Shown: positions 37,728 to 46,783 of the stretch, in pieces
Layout: every line of letters starts with the position of its first letter
Numbering within the stretch: position 1 is the first letter of the stretch
Source of the DNA: Firmicutes bacterium HGW-Firmicutes-1
Lineage (GTDB): Bacteria; Bacillota; Clostridia; Lachnospirales; Vallitaleaceae
Assembly: GCA_002841625.1 (NCBI GenBank)
Contig: PHAG01000003.1
Location: 169,267-233,266 of the forward strand
Direction: 5' to 3'
DNA: 64,000 nucleotides
The notes under the pieces: generated by a model
Database searches by the model: none
The model's input: only the letters and a program-made list of their open reading frames with translations
What the model was told of the DNA's origin: nothing
Position numbers and translations under genes: made by a program

Positions 37728-37774
37728 ATACCCCTACTATTTTCCCGTAAAAAACGAAAAGATAGTAGGGGTAT
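37728..37774 (-). terminator. terminator after zinc-ribbon membrane protein gene
   Basis: Arms ATACCCCTACTAT and ATAGTAGGGGTAT, followed on the minus strand by T7. Confidence 0.85.
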
Positions 37775-37787
37775 TTTGTAATAATGA

Positions 37788-38321
37788 TTACATCATATCT
37801 TCTATTAATTCACTAATAAATACAAAAGCCGTCGCACCAAACACGATCATAATTACTATCATAATAACTGTTATGATTAAGTATGCAATAGCAAAGTTCT
37901 TTTTATTCCTATTAATCTTGCTGCTAAATGCCCAGATAAATAACAAAACAATATTGACCAATGGAATAAATAATAATAAAAATGTACCCAGATAGCTTAA
38001 AACACTCATTGGCTTAGTTAAATCTTCAGGTAGAGCTTCCTTTTCAATCTTTTGAATTGGTTCAGCTTTTTCCTTAACAACTTTTTCCTTCTTTGTGCTT
38101 TGTTTTGCTTCTTTTTTTGATTCAACCTCAAGAACAGTAACCGGTGCTATTATTGGTGCTACTACCGGTGCAGTTGGTGCTACTACCGGATCTGCTACAA
38201 AAACAGGTATTGGTTCTCTTACTGATTTCGCATCCTCAACTTTACTCGAATTCTTATTGCCGCAATTTGGACAAAATAGAGATTCATCTGACATTTGCTT
38301 CCCACATTGTTCACAAAACAT
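37788..38321 (-). CDS. Zinc-ribbon membrane protein
   Basis: 177 aa. A zinc ribbon at the very N-terminus (CEQCG, CPNCG) is followed by a proline/valine-rich low-complexity stretch, a lysine/glutamate-rich stretch and two membrane helices (about residues 110-130 and 143-170). The 3' half resembles small DUF4190-like membrane domains. No specific function is known. AAAGGAGAAC precedes the ATG. Confidence 0.75.
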   Translation of the reverse strand: MFCEQCGKQMSDESLFCPNCGNKNSSKVEDAKSVREPIPVFVADPVVAPTAPVVAPIIAPVTVLEVESKKEAKQSTKKEKVVKEKAEPIQKIEKEALPEDLTKPMSVLSYLGTFLLLFIPLVNIVLLFIWAFSSKINRNKKNFAIAYLIITVIMIVIMIVFGATAFVFISELIEDMM

Positions 38322-38357
38322 AATTTGTTCTCCTTTCTTTCACCCTTTTGATAACAC

Positions 38358-38439
38358 AAGAAAATCGGCTGCGCAGCGTTAAATAACATTGTTATTTATA
38401 CGCCAGTTGCAACTCCCGCTACCTATCTGCCGCTTTTCC
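38358..38439. repeat. Repeat family C, long unit
   Basis: Starts AAGAAAATCGGCTGCGC and ends CTGCCGCTTTTCC, with a longer unrelated middle (GTTAAATAACATTGTTATTT). Just upstream of the zinc-ribbon gene. Confidence 0.75.
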
Positions 38440-38538
38440 AATTACATATGCAGAACTTTCCTTATCAATAAGAATATTATAAATACGCTCAGATGTCAAG
38501 AACTGTCTGTTATTCCGTAATCATAAGACAACTTGTCA

Positions 38539-39207
38539 TTAATACCCACTCTGATCTTTATTCTTTTGGTTGTTAACAATGGCAATTCCAGCACTTGCGC
38601 CTATTCGGTTTGCTCCTGCTTCAATTACAGCCATTGCTGTTTCATAATCTCTTACCGCTCCTGAAGCCTTAACACCAATTTCGCTTCCTACAGTTTTTCT
38701 CATTAATGTTATATCATTTACCGTTGCTCCACCTGTGCTAAATCCAGTTGAAGTTTTTACAAAATTTGCTCCGGCTTTTACAGATAATTCACAAGCCTTT
38801 ACTTTTTCCTTGTCTGTTAGTAAACAAGTCTCAAGTATGACCTTCACGATGGCTCCTTTAGCAGCCTTAACAACAGCTTCAATATCAGCTAAAACATAAT
38901 CATACTTTTTATCCTTTAAGGCACCAATATTAATAACCATATCTATTTCATCTGCTCCCGCTTCAATAGCCTTCGTAGTTTCAAAAGCCTTCACCTCATA
39001 TGAAACAGCTCCTAGTGGAAAGCCAACTACTGTACAAACCTTAACATCAGAACCTGCTAATTGTTCTTTAACAAGCTTGGTGTAATATTGGTTTACACAC
39101 ACAGAAGCAAATCCATATTGTTTTGCTTCCTCACATATAGTTATTATTTCATCATAAGTAGCATTTGGTTTTAGAATAGTATGATCAATGTATTTTGCAA
39201 CGTTCAT
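38539..39207 (-). CDS. deoC: Deoxyribose-phosphate aldolase
   Basis: 222 aa. The Schiff-base lysine lies in the FVKTSTGF motif; [19 protein letters not shown] and KASGAVRD are the other family marks. It cleaves 2-deoxyribose 5-phosphate to glyceraldehyde 3-phosphate and acetaldehyde. GGAGGTAC precedes the ATG. No deoxynucleoside genes adjoin it. Confidence 0.97.
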   Translation of the reverse strand: MNVAKYIDHTILKPNATYDEIITICEEAKQYGFASVCVNQYYTKLVKEQLAGSDVKVCTVVGFPLGAVSYEVKAFETTKAIEAGADEIDMVINIGALKDKKYDYVLADIEAVVKAAKGAIVKVILETCLLTDKEKVKACELSVKAGANFVKTSTGFSTGGATVNDITLMRKTVGSEIGVKASGAVRDYETAMAVIEAGANRIGASAGIAIVNNQKNKDQSGY

Positions 39208-39239
39208 AATAGTACCTCCGTTTTCTTTATCATATTCTA

Positions 39240-39268
39240 AGTTTAAAGGTTATTAAAAGTTAAGTCAA
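39240..39268 (-). promoter_or_regulatory. SigA-type promoter of deoC
   Basis: TTGACT, 17-base spacer, TAAACT, 33 bases before the start codon. Confidence 0.7.
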
Positions 39269-39302
39269 ATATTTTTTATGAATTTATATGTATAATCCCA
39301 TT

Positions 39303-39463
39303 GATTATGGCAAAACTATTTACTACAGGAAACCTAATTAAATAGATTGTTCGGTTGTAAGGAATTTATTTTTGCCAATGTTATAGGTTACAAGGTTTCC
39401 TGTTAATATGTTCTCCCCCCACATGAGAAAGTGTCTATATACAAAATAGACACTTTCTTTTAT
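39303..39463 (+). ncRNA. candidate pseudoknotted structured RNA upstream of sleC
   Basis: Helix 1 GGCAAAA (39309-39315) pairs with TTTTGCC (39370-39376). Helix 2 CTATTTA (39316-39322) pairs with TAAATAG (39339-39345), stacked on helix 1. The helix 2 loop holds ACAGGAAACCT (39325-39335), an exact 11-base complement of AGGTTTCCTGT (39393-39403) outside helix 1, giving a pseudoknot. It ends with a terminator, arms GAAAGTGTCTA/TAGACACTTTC and a T-rich tail (39427-39463), on the plus strand. TATAAT at 39291 could be its -10. I cannot match it to a known RNA class. Confidence 0.5.
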
Positions 39464-39470
39464 TTTATCT

Positions 39471-39481
39471 CATATACTATA
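39471..39481 (+). promoter_or_regulatory. candidate mother-cell promoter of sleC
   Basis: CATATACTATA with an AC 17 bases upstream, after the terminator at 39427-39463, so sleC is probably transcribed separately from the RNA. Confidence 0.45.
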
Positions 39482-39507
39482 ATGAATATTTAATATAAAG
39501 GTGTCTT

Positions 39508-40782
39508 ATGCGACGACGCATGATCTATCCAGCTCAAAATGAAGTACAGTCTCTAGGTCAGTTAACAGTGAATGTTCGGACCGAAGATGGCTTTAATCCC
39601 ATTAATGGTGCAAATGTTTCTATTTCAAGGACAGGAGCAAATGGAACAATAGAGGAATTGGCTACCGACAGTTCAGGTCAAACCCCAGTCATTGATTTAC
39701 CAGCTCCACCAAAAGATTATAGCCTTGAGCCAAACAATCCCCAGCCTTATTCAGAGTATACGGTTACTGTAGATGCTCCTGGATATGAACGGTTTATTGT
39801 ATCAGGGACTCAAATACTACCTGATACAACTGCCATTCAAGACGTACCTGTTATACCTCAGTCTCAAACTACAGTATCAGCCTTACAACAAATATTAATC
39901 ACGATTAATCCTCACACTTTATATGGAAATTTTCCTCCTAAAATTCCTGAGAGCCCTGTAAAAGAAGATGTTGAACAAGGGTTTATTGTACTAGAGCGAC
40001 CTGTAATTCCTGGAATAATTGTAGTACATGAAGGTCCTCCAGATGATCCATTAGGTCGAAATTATTACGTTCCATTTAAAGATTATATTAAGAATGTAGC
40101 CTCCTCAGAAATATATTCTACTTGGCCTGTTAGTACAATTCAAGCTAACATACTCGTTATACTTTCCTTTACCTTAAACCGCGTATATACAGAATGGTAT
40201 AGAGCTAAAGGAAAAAATTTTACAATAACCAATTCAACTGCTTATGACCAAGCCTTTTCATATGGTAGAAATATATATAGAAATATCTCAGCAGAAGTTG
40301 ATGCACTTTTCGTAAATTATATTTCTAAGCCTGGCATAAGGCAGCCTTTATTTACTCAATATTGTGATGGTTCTAGAGTTGAGTGCCCTACTTGGTTAAG
40401 CCAATGGGGTAGTAAATACTTAGGCGATCAAGGTTATACTACTCTTAACATACTAAAGAATTATTATGGCCAAGATATTTCCCTAAGTACCGCAGCTAGA
40501 GTAGCAGGTATCCCATCCTCTTTTCCTGGAACAAATCTACAGGTAGGCTCTAGAGGTTCTGCAGTAAGGACGATTCAAAACCAACTCAATAATATCTCAG
40601 ACAATTTTCCAGCCATACCTAAGATAAGAGTAGATGGTGTATTTGGTCAAAACACTAAAAATGCAGTTCAAACCTTTCAACGAGTTTTTTATCTACCGCA
40701 ATCAGGCATAGTAGATTATCCAACATGGTATAAAATTTCAGATATTTTCACCGCAGTTGAACGACTTGCAGAGACATCCTAA
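39508..40782 (+). CDS. sleC: Spore cortex-lytic enzyme SleC-like
   Basis: 424 aa without a classical signal peptide, like SleC of Clostridium. An N-terminal pro-region with a beta-sandwich (GQLTVNVRTEDGFNPINGAN) precedes a SpoIID-like lytic transglycosylase domain (about residues 170-325, PFKDYIKNVASSE and LSQWGSKYLG). A C-terminal peptidoglycan-binding domain follows (about 345-420, GSRGSAVRTIQNQLN and FGQNTKNAVQTFQ). In clostridia SleC is stored as a zymogen and cleaved by Csp proteases at germination to degrade the cortex. The csp genes are not in this window. AAAGGTG precedes the ATG. Confidence 0.85.
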   Translation: MRRRMIYPAQNEVQSLGQLTVNVRTEDGFNPINGANVSISRTGANGTIEELATDSSGQTPVIDLPAPPKDYSLEPNNPQPYSEYTVTVDAPGYERFIVSGTQILPDTTAIQDVPVIPQSQTTVSALQQILITINPHTLYGNFPPKIPESPVKEDVEQGFIVLERPVIPGIIVVHEGPPDDPLGRNYYVPFKDYIKNVASSEIYSTWPVSTIQANILVILSFTLNRVYTEWYRAKGKNFTITNSTAYDQAFSYGRNIYRNISAEVDALFVNYISKPGIRQPLFTQYCDGSRVECPTWLSQWGSKYLGDQGYTTLNILKNYYGQDISLSTAARVAGIPSSFPGTNLQVGSRGSAVRTIQNQLNNISDNFPAIPKIRVDGVFGQNTKNAVQTFQRVFYLPQSGIVDYPTWYKISDIFTAVERLAETS

Positions 40783-40793
40783 ATCAAAATAAA

Positions 40794-40839
40794 AAAAGCG
40801 ACATACATACACTTCTTAAAATGTATAAATGTCGCTTTT
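40794..40839. terminator. terminator between convergent sleC and the 51-aa gene
   Basis: Arms AAAAGCGACAT and ATGTCGCTTTT with A and T runs on both sides, so it works for both strands. Confidence 0.85.
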
Positions 40840-40856
40840 CTGTTTGAAGTATCGTT

Positions 40857-41012
40857 TTATTTATCTAGTGCACCGCCAGTTTTCTTATTGATAAATGCTT
40901 TATGGCTTTTTCCAATATTCTTGTCTGGTCGCACATTAGCATCATTCGCTAAGCTCTTTCTTTTCTTTTCTTCAATTAATTTCTTCATCATTTCCATATT
41001 TTTATCTGACAT
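40857..41012 (-). CDS. 51-aa basic conserved-looking protein
   Basis: ATG at 41012 with AAAGGAGC nine bases upstream. Highly charged (MSDKNMEMMKKLIEEKKRKS at the start) and ending in KAFINKKTGGALDK. Short proteins with a GK..K...NKKTGG tail are widespread in Firmicutes, though without known function. Between two genes, with its own terminator, so probably genuine. Confidence 0.75.
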   Translation of the reverse strand: MSDKNMEMMKKLIEEKKRKSLANDANVRPDKNIGKSHKAFINKKTGGALDK

Positions 41013-41168
41013 CGATTATGCTCCTTTTGAATTAAACGATAAATTTTATGATTCATTAGTATTAAACTAATATTATCCTACCTTATATTCAATCTAGTAA
41101 TTATCTAACTTTATTATACCACAATTCATTCTAGTTTGTATTGCAAACCTTTTATTAATTCTTTTAAA

Positions 41169-42197
41169 TTATTGAATTTGATATCCTTCCCCAGTATAGG
41201 AAAAGAGTTTTTTTGCTCCTGTTGTCATATATATTTTTTTGTCTGTTGAAATAAAAATAGCTTCCACATCATCTAGTTGCTGTGTAAATTCCAATCCTTC
41301 TTCAATTCCCATTGAAAAAACTCCCGTAGATAAAGCATCAGCATACGTTGAATTTTGTGTGATAATTGTTACAGATGCCAATTCATTATTTACTGGATAA
41401 CCAGATGACGTATCAAGAATATGGTGATACATGATCTCATTTTCCGTAAAATTTCTTTCATAAATTCCGGATGTTACAACTGCCGTATTTACCTTTTCAA
41501 CGATACCAACGTAATCTTCGCTCGTTTTGTATGGGTCCCTTATTCCTATTTTAAATGCTTCGCCTTCTGGCTTTGAACCATGGCACAAAATATTCCCTCC
41601 AAGATTAATAATTGCATGTTGATAACCCATTTCACCCATTAATTTAGACATTACATCTGCTGCATACCCTTTTGCTATGCCACCTAGATCAATCATCATT
41701 CCATCTCGCTTAAGTTTTACTGAATGTTCTTTCTCGTTTAAGATTACATCATCTATGCCAATTAAAGCTAAAGATTCCTCGATATTGTTTTGAGTTGGTA
41801 CTCTTTCATTCTCAAAGCCAATATTCCAAAGCTTCACCAAAGCTCCCACTGTAATATCAAATCTATTATTCGTTAGTTTTGTATATTCCACTCCTTTTTG
41901 TATCACATAAAAAGTTTCATCACTAACAACTACTGCTTCCTTACCAGCCAGCTTATTGATTTGTTCAACCTCACTATTTACTTGTTTATTTATCGTCATT
42001 TTTTTCTCAATTTCTAATAGTTGATCAAATAATACTTTAAATTCAGCTGCATCTACTATTTCCTTTGAATAAATTGTTATACTAACGATAGTACCAAGTA
42101 CAAAACCATCCTTAGAATACTTTTGATAACTATTATTATTACATGATGTTAATAGTATTAAGATAATAATCATTATTGAAAGAACTAATTTTTTCAT
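41169..42197 (-). CDS. apbE: FAD:protein FMN transferase, lipoprotein
   Basis: 342 aa. A lipoprotein signal ends in LTSC (Cys19). ApbE marks are GFVLGTIVSITIY, DLGGIAKGYAADVM and the magnesium site near ADALSTGVFSMG. It attaches FMN to threonine of extracytoplasmic flavoproteins such as Rnf/Nqr subunits or fumarate-reductase-like proteins. No such targets lie within the window. CGGGAG precedes the ATG. Confidence 0.95.
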   Translation of the reverse strand: MKKLVLSIMIIILILLTSCNNNSYQKYSKDGFVLGTIVSITIYSKEIVDAAEFKVLFDQLLEIEKKMTINKQVNSEVEQINKLAGKEAVVVSDETFYVIQKGVEYTKLTNNRFDITVGALVKLWNIGFENERVPTQNNIEESLALIGIDDVILNEKEHSVKLKRDGMMIDLGGIAKGYAADVMSKLMGEMGYQHAIINLGGNILCHGSKPEGEAFKIGIRDPYKTSEDYVGIVEKVNTAVVTSGIYERNFTENEIMYHHILDTSSGYPVNNELASVTIITQNSTYADALSTGVFSMGIEEGLEFTQQLDDVEAIFISTDKKIYMTTGAKKLFSYTGEGYQIQ

Positions 42198-42430
42198 TTG
42201 TTTCTCCCGTTGTTATATTACGTCTTTTCGCTCTTATATCATTTTACAGAAAACATTCCTATTCTTCAAGATAATTTTTAGCCAATTTCAATTGCTTTCC
42301 AAATTTATTTGCATATTTTTATTTATAGTGCGAATACTAGAGAATGCAAGCACAGGTTGGAAGGATTAACATTACATGCCATCCTTGACTAAATGCGTAA
42401 TAAAATAAGAAGATGAAAGGAATGATATAA

Positions 42431-42841
42431 TTGAAAGCACAAGAAATAATGACAACAGAGGTTGTTTCTGTTGATAAAAAAACTTCCATACGAGATGCCG
42501 CTATGAAAATGGCAGAATCTGATGTTGGTTCAGTTGTAGTAAATGATAACAAGTCCTTAGTGGGAATTATTACTGATCGTGATATCGCCATTAGAGGTGT
42601 TGCAGAAAATTCCGACTTAAACAACGTTACTTGTGGTGATGTCATGTCAAAAAATGTTGTTACAGCAACTTCTAATACAGACATGGAAAAAGTAATCGAT
42701 CTTATGTCTGAACATCAAATAAAACGCATACCAATTGTAGATAATAATAATGTTGTAGGTATGGTATCGTTGAGAGATATTTCTCAAACAATAGAATGGG
42801 ATGATGAAGCAGGCGAAGTATTAAATGATATAACTGATTAG
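42431..42841 (+). CDS. CBS-domain protein
   Basis: 136 aa made of two CBS motifs (about residues 5-62 and 70-128: VVNDNKSLVGIITDRDIA and HQIKRIPIVDNNNVVGMVSL). The start is a TTG with AAAGGA upstream. Stand-alone CBS pairs bind adenine nucleotides and regulate partners; no partner is suggested by the neighbours. An RBS-adjacent 70 bases of upstream sequence carry no clear promoter. Confidence 0.9.
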   Translation: MKAQEIMTTEVVSVDKKTSIRDAAMKMAESDVGSVVVNDNKSLVGIITDRDIAIRGVAENSDLNNVTCGDVMSKNVVTATSNTDMEKVIDLMSEHQIKRIPIVDNNNVVGMVSLRDISQTIEWDDEAGEVLNDITD

Positions 42842-42861
42842 TAATATTACCTATCCTCATA

Positions 42862-42885
42862 AAGGTATGGCGTTTGCCATACCTT
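42862..42885. terminator. terminator between convergent CBS and L,D-transpeptidase genes
   Basis: Perfect 10-base arms AAGGTATGGC and GCCATACCTT with a 4-base loop. Confidence 0.85.
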
Positions 42886-42897
42886 ATTTATTACGTG

Positions 42898-43593
42898 CTA
42901 TTCAAATAAAACGATATCTAATGCCTCATAAAACTCTGCTTTAATATATTTAGTTCGTGTTAATCCTTTATCCTTTTGAAATTTTGTCACTGCTTTTTGC
43001 ATTCCTGCACCATATTTGCCATCAACCCATCCCGTATAGTAACCAAACTCTTTTAATCTCTCTTGAATTGCATAGACGTCTGAACCAATTGCACCCGGCG
43101 CTAATGTCCTAAATCCATTTCCAAATGGACCATAAGCCCCTTTAATAATAGTAACTTCTGTACCAACACGAATTGTTTTTTTCAGTTCATCTGCATCTTT
43201 ATTATACATACGAATACAGCCCTTAGAAAGAGATTTGCCAATAGACCAAGGTTCATCCGTACCATGTATACCGTATTGACCCCAGGGGACGTTAAAACCC
43301 ATCCACGTTCCCCCGAAACCCTCACCCCAATTTGCTTCAGATACAATTTTCCAAGTGCCTATTGGAGATGGTGTCAACGCAGTTCCCCCTGAAACAGGAT
43401 ATGTCTTATGCAATTCATCTCCTTTGAATAGGTACATCGTATTATCATCCAAATCAACGATTATATGATAATCATTTTTATGTAGGTTTATAGAAAAAAC
43501 CGAAACAATATTATAATCGAGAAAATTAGTACTGAATAAATTAAGTAACAAAAGTATAAGAATTAGTGTAAGTATTCTTTTTAGCAAAACCAT
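42898..43593 (-). CDS. L,D-transpeptidase with peptidoglycan-binding domain
   Basis: 231 aa from the ATG at 43593, six bases after GGAG. One N-terminal membrane segment, a YkuD catalytic domain (about residues 40-150) with the HGTDEPWSIGKSLSKGCIRM motif including the catalytic cysteine, and a C-terminal peptidoglycan-binding repeat (about 165-225). It makes 3-3 crosslinks or attaches proteins to the wall. Confidence 0.92.
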   Translation of the reverse strand: MVLLKRILTLILILLLLNLFSTNFLDYNIVSVFSINLHKNDYHIIVDLDDNTMYLFKGDELHKTYPVSGGTALTPSPIGTWKIVSEANWGEGFGGTWMGFNVPWGQYGIHGTDEPWSIGKSLSKGCIRMYNKDADELKKTIRVGTEVTIIKGAYGPFGNGFRTLAPGAIGSDVYAIQERLKEFGYYTGWVDGKYGAGMQKAVTKFQKDKGLTRTKYIKAEFYEALDIVLFE

Positions 43594-43631
43594 AAAGTTC
43601 TCCAAAATAGCAATTAATATATTTTATGTAA

Positions 43632-43670
43632 AATATGCCTCTCTTAGAATAAATCTAAAAGAGGCATATT
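43632..43670 (-). terminator. terminator after hcp
   Basis: Arms AATATGCCTCTCTTAGA and TCTAAAAGAGGCATATT, 13 bases beyond the hcp stop; it sits just upstream of the L,D-transpeptidase start. Confidence 0.75.
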
Positions 43671-43682
43671 GTATTTTGTTTC

Positions 43683-45326
43683 TTATTGTAAGAACATTTT
43701 GATATCTTCGTCTACTGTCGTTGTTCCACCAATTCCAAAGGTTTCAACCAATACCTTCACTACGTTTGGAGATAAAAAGGCAGGTAATGTTGGTCCTAAG
43801 TGAATATTTTTCACTCCTAAAGATAACAATGCCAATAATACGATTACTGCTTTTTGCTCATACCATGCAATATTGTAAGCAATAGGTAATTCATTAATGT
43901 CGTTAAGCTCAAATATTTCTTTCAATTTTAGAGCAATTACTGCTAATGAGTAAGAATCATTACATTGGCCAGCATCTAATACTCTTGGAATACCACCAAT
44001 ATCTCCTAGTTCTAATTTATTGTATCTATATTTTGCGCAACCTGCTGTTAAGATCACTGTATCCTTTGGCAATTTATCTGCAAATTCAGTATAATATTCT
44101 CTTGACTTCATTCTACCATCGCAACCTGCCATAACAAAGAATTTTTTAATAGCACCAGATTTTACTGCATCAACAACCTTATCTGCTAGTGCAAATACTT
44201 GTGCATGAGCAAATCCACCAACTATGCTACCGGTTTCAATCTCTGTAGGAGATTGTAATTTTTTAGCATGCTCAATAATTGCTGAAAAATCCTTAATGCC
44301 ATTTTCATCTGCATCAATGTGAGTACAACCTGGATATCCGGAAGCGCCAGTTGTATATATTCTTTCAATATGAGAAGTTTTTGGAGGAACAATACAGTTT
44401 GTTGTAAAGAGAATCGGACCATTAAAGGTTTCAAATTCTTCTTTTTGTTTCCACCAAGCATTACCATAGTTACCAACAAGATTTTCATATTTTTTGAATG
44501 CTGGATAATAATTTGCTGGAAGCATTTCACTATGTGTATAAACGTCTACCCCAGAACCTTGTGTTTGCTTTAACAATTGCTCTAAATCTGCTAAATCATG
44601 ACCTGATATTAATATTCCAGGATTGTTTCTTACACCTATATTAACCTGTGTAAGCTCTGGATTACCATATGCTCCTGTATTAGCCGCATCTAACATTGCC
44701 ATAGCTGTAACACCTAGTTTACCAGTTTCTAGAGTAAGAGCAACTAATTCATCTGCACTTAATCCATCATTTAATGTAGCAACCAATGCTTTTCCAATGA
44801 AATTATATATTTCTTGATCTTCTTTACCAAGATTATAAGCGTGATGAGCGTAAGCTGCCATACCCTTAACTCCATATATAATTAATTCTCTTAATGAACG
44901 TACATCTTCATTCTCAGTGGCAAGTACACCAACTTCATTTTTAATTGCTTTTGCTTCAATTTCAGCATTTGAATTAACCATAAACGTTGCTGCATCCGGA
45001 AGATTACCAACTTCTACTCCATTGCTTTCAAGTGTAGCCTTAACACCTTCTCTAATTGCAATACCTTTTTTGATTTCTGCTTCAAATACTACATCATCAA
45101 AATTAGCATTCGTAATTGTCATAAATAGTGTATTCATTGTGTAAAGATCTGCTTCTGGAAACCTAAGTCCAGCAGCTTTTCCCTTTTGAGTTAATACTGA
45201 AATTCCCTTTACCGTATATATTGCTAAATCCTGTAAGTTTGCTACATCCTCATTCTTCCCACAAACTCCTTGAATCGTACACCCGCCATTCAAAGCCTCT
45301 TGACATTGATAACAAAACATTCCCAT
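43683..45326 (-). CDS. hcp: Hybrid cluster protein (hydroxylamine reductase)
   Basis: 547 aa, class I length. The N-terminal cysteines CYQCQE and GCTIQGVCG bind the 4Fe-4S cluster; [19 protein letters not shown] and the ATDGAGCAK-like TAGCAKYR region supply ligands of the hybrid cluster. Hcp handles nitric oxide and hydroxylamine in anaerobes. No hcr reductase gene is adjacent. AGGAGG precedes the ATG. Confidence 0.97.
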   Translation of the reverse strand: MGMFCYQCQEALNGGCTIQGVCGKNEDVANLQDLAIYTVKGISVLTQKGKAAGLRFPEADLYTMNTLFMTITNANFDDVVFEAEIKKGIAIREGVKATLESNGVEVGNLPDAATFMVNSNAEIEAKAIKNEVGVLATENEDVRSLRELIIYGVKGMAAYAHHAYNLGKEDQEIYNFIGKALVATLNDGLSADELVALTLETGKLGVTAMAMLDAANTGAYGNPELTQVNIGVRNNPGILISGHDLADLEQLLKQTQGSGVDVYTHSEMLPANYYPAFKKYENLVGNYGNAWWKQKEEFETFNGPILFTTNCIVPPKTSHIERIYTTGASGYPGCTHIDADENGIKDFSAIIEHAKKLQSPTEIETGSIVGGFAHAQVFALADKVVDAVKSGAIKKFFVMAGCDGRMKSREYYTEFADKLPKDTVILTAGCAKYRYNKLELGDIGGIPRVLDAGQCNDSYSLAVIALKLKEIFELNDINELPIAYNIAWYEQKAVIVLLALLSLGVKNIHLGPTLPAFLSPNVVKVLVETFGIGGTTTVDEDIKMFLQ

Positions 45327-45511
45327 TTTATATTTCCTCCTAATAATAATTAATTGTTATTTCTGTAACACAGAAGTACTTATTCCCTCGTCGCCTCTGT
45401 GTCTCTGAAATCATTATACCAACTCTCCTCACTAAAATCGGTAGCTCAAGATACATAACGTCAAACTAGATAATATAAATTTAAAGAGGCTATTTAATCA
45501 TTAAGTAGAAT

Positions 45512-45606
45512 AAGAACAAAGCGCTTGTCAGCGCGTTACATAATAATTTATGCTATCTACCGCTTTGTTCTATGCTTCGTGGAAAGTAGAACTTTCCTAC
45601 TGGACA
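45512..45606. repeat. Repeat family B, copy 2
   Basis: Inverted relative to copy 1 and almost identical to it. It lies between hcp and the LRAT-like gene; the 185 bases before it up to hcp show no gene. Confidence 0.85.
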
Positions 45607-45609
45607 AAA

Positions 45610-45658
45610 AAGTAGCTATCTCACCATAGAATCATCTTCTATCTTGAGATAACTACTT
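45610..45658 (-). terminator. terminator after LRAT-like gene
   Basis: Arms AAGTAGCTATCTCA and TGAGATAACTACTT with an inner ATAGAA/TTCTAT, followed by T5 on the minus strand, directly against repeat B. Confidence 0.8.
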
Positions 45659-45685
45659 CATATAAAAATCCAAATTATTATGTAA

Positions 45686-46174
45686 CTAAAAAATAGCCAT
45701 CACTGAAACCAATTTATCTTTCGCTTTCTTCGGAAACTTAACAAGTGTCTGTCCACTTTTTGCAAAATATGCCTGTTTTGATACTTTACTACCATTTGCG
45801 CACCACGCAGCAAAATGTTCGCAATTATTTGTATAAATCTTATACCCATCAAATGGAGTATTTAATCTACTATATGCTCTTTTAACCACTCGTTCTCTAG
45901 AAAACTTATGATACATCTCAGTATCAATCTTTTTTTCTCCATCTTTTAGAAAATCATCCATAGTGGTTTTTTTAATCGTACCTTCGTTGGTATACAATAT
46001 ACTATCACATATGAAATGAATTACATTTCCATCTTCAACTTCTATTCCATAATGACGATAGAGTAAAGTTCGAGCGATCAATTGATCTAATTTCCCTGAG
46101 CGGCTAGATCTTCTTGGGTTAAATGATTTTAAGCCAAGGGGTTTTCTTACAACATAGATGATATCGCCTTCCAT
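45686..46174 (-). CDS. LRAT/NlpC-P60-like domain protein
   Basis: 162 aa. The circularly permuted papain-like LRAT domain is indicated by HYGIEVEDGNVIHF (about residues 40-53) and by NNCEHFAAWC (about 116-125), which holds the catalytic cysteine. Bacterial LRAT-like proteins are probably acyltransferases or thioesterases; their substrates are unknown. There is no signal peptide. AGGAGTG precedes the ATG. It stands alone next to repeats. Confidence 0.8.
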   Translation of the reverse strand: MEGDIIYVVRKPLGLKSFNPRRSSRSGKLDQLIARTLLYRHYGIEVEDGNVIHFICDSILYTNEGTIKKTTMDDFLKDGEKKIDTEMYHKFSRERVVKRAYSRLNTPFDGYKIYTNNCEHFAAWCANGSKVSKQAYFAKSGQTLVKFPKKAKDKLVSVMAIF

Positions 46175-46374
46175 ACCACTCCTCCTATTCTAAAATCTAA
46201 TAATAGATTAGACTATTCTAACCCTTTTGTCAAGTAAACATAGGTCCCAAATGTGAGCCTCTTCTATTTTATTATATATTCAGTTGAAAATCAATACATC
46301 TTTAATTGGGAATCAAATAATCTCCATACTGGTAGTATATAGCAAAGAGATTATTTGTAAACATGATATTTTAA

Positions 46375-46767
46375 TTAATCCTCTTGGTCATCTTTTCTAC
46401 TATTGATCAAATCCATCAATCTATCAAGTACGTCATCTGATAAAGATTCTTTATCATATTCAAGTAATGCTACAACTGCCTTTTCAACCGAATCATTATA
46501 AAATGTATTAATTAAATCTTTAATAGCAAATTTTTCCGCATTTTCTTTTGGTGTTGCCAAGAAATATATATATTTTTTGTTAACACTTTCATACAATAAC
46601 AATCCTTTATCTACTAATATCCCTAGCAATGCTCTTACAGTGGAATAACTTACTTTATCAGGTAATTCATCTTGAACTTCTGATACAGAAGCTTTCACTT
46701 TTTTATAGATTATACTCATTATTTGACTTTCTCGTTTACTAAGATAATCTTGTGTTTTTTTCAACAT
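46375..46767 (-). CDS. blaI: BlaI/MecI-type repressor
   Basis: 130 aa from the ATG at 46767, with ATAGGAG ten bases upstream. Winged helix in the first 75 residues (LSKRESQIMSIIYKKVKASVSEV) and a helical dimerisation tail, as in BlaI, MecI and CopY. It follows the BlaR1-like gene by 16 bases. The order sensor then repressor is the reverse of staphylococcal bla and mec. Confidence 0.93.
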   Translation of the reverse strand: MLKKTQDYLSKRESQIMSIIYKKVKASVSEVQDELPDKVSYSTVRALLGILVDKGLLLYESVNKKYIYFLATPKENAEKFAIKDLINTFYNDSVEKAVVALLEYDKESLSDDVLDRLMDLINSRKDDQED

Positions 46768-46783
46768 ACCTATCAACTCCTAT

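Noticed and set aside
39241..39360. Purine-riboswitch-like word TATAATCC followed by ATTGATTATGG
   Set aside because: The conserved joining segment with TTTCTACC and the kissing loops are absent; the surrounding bases pair in a different, pseudoknotted way.
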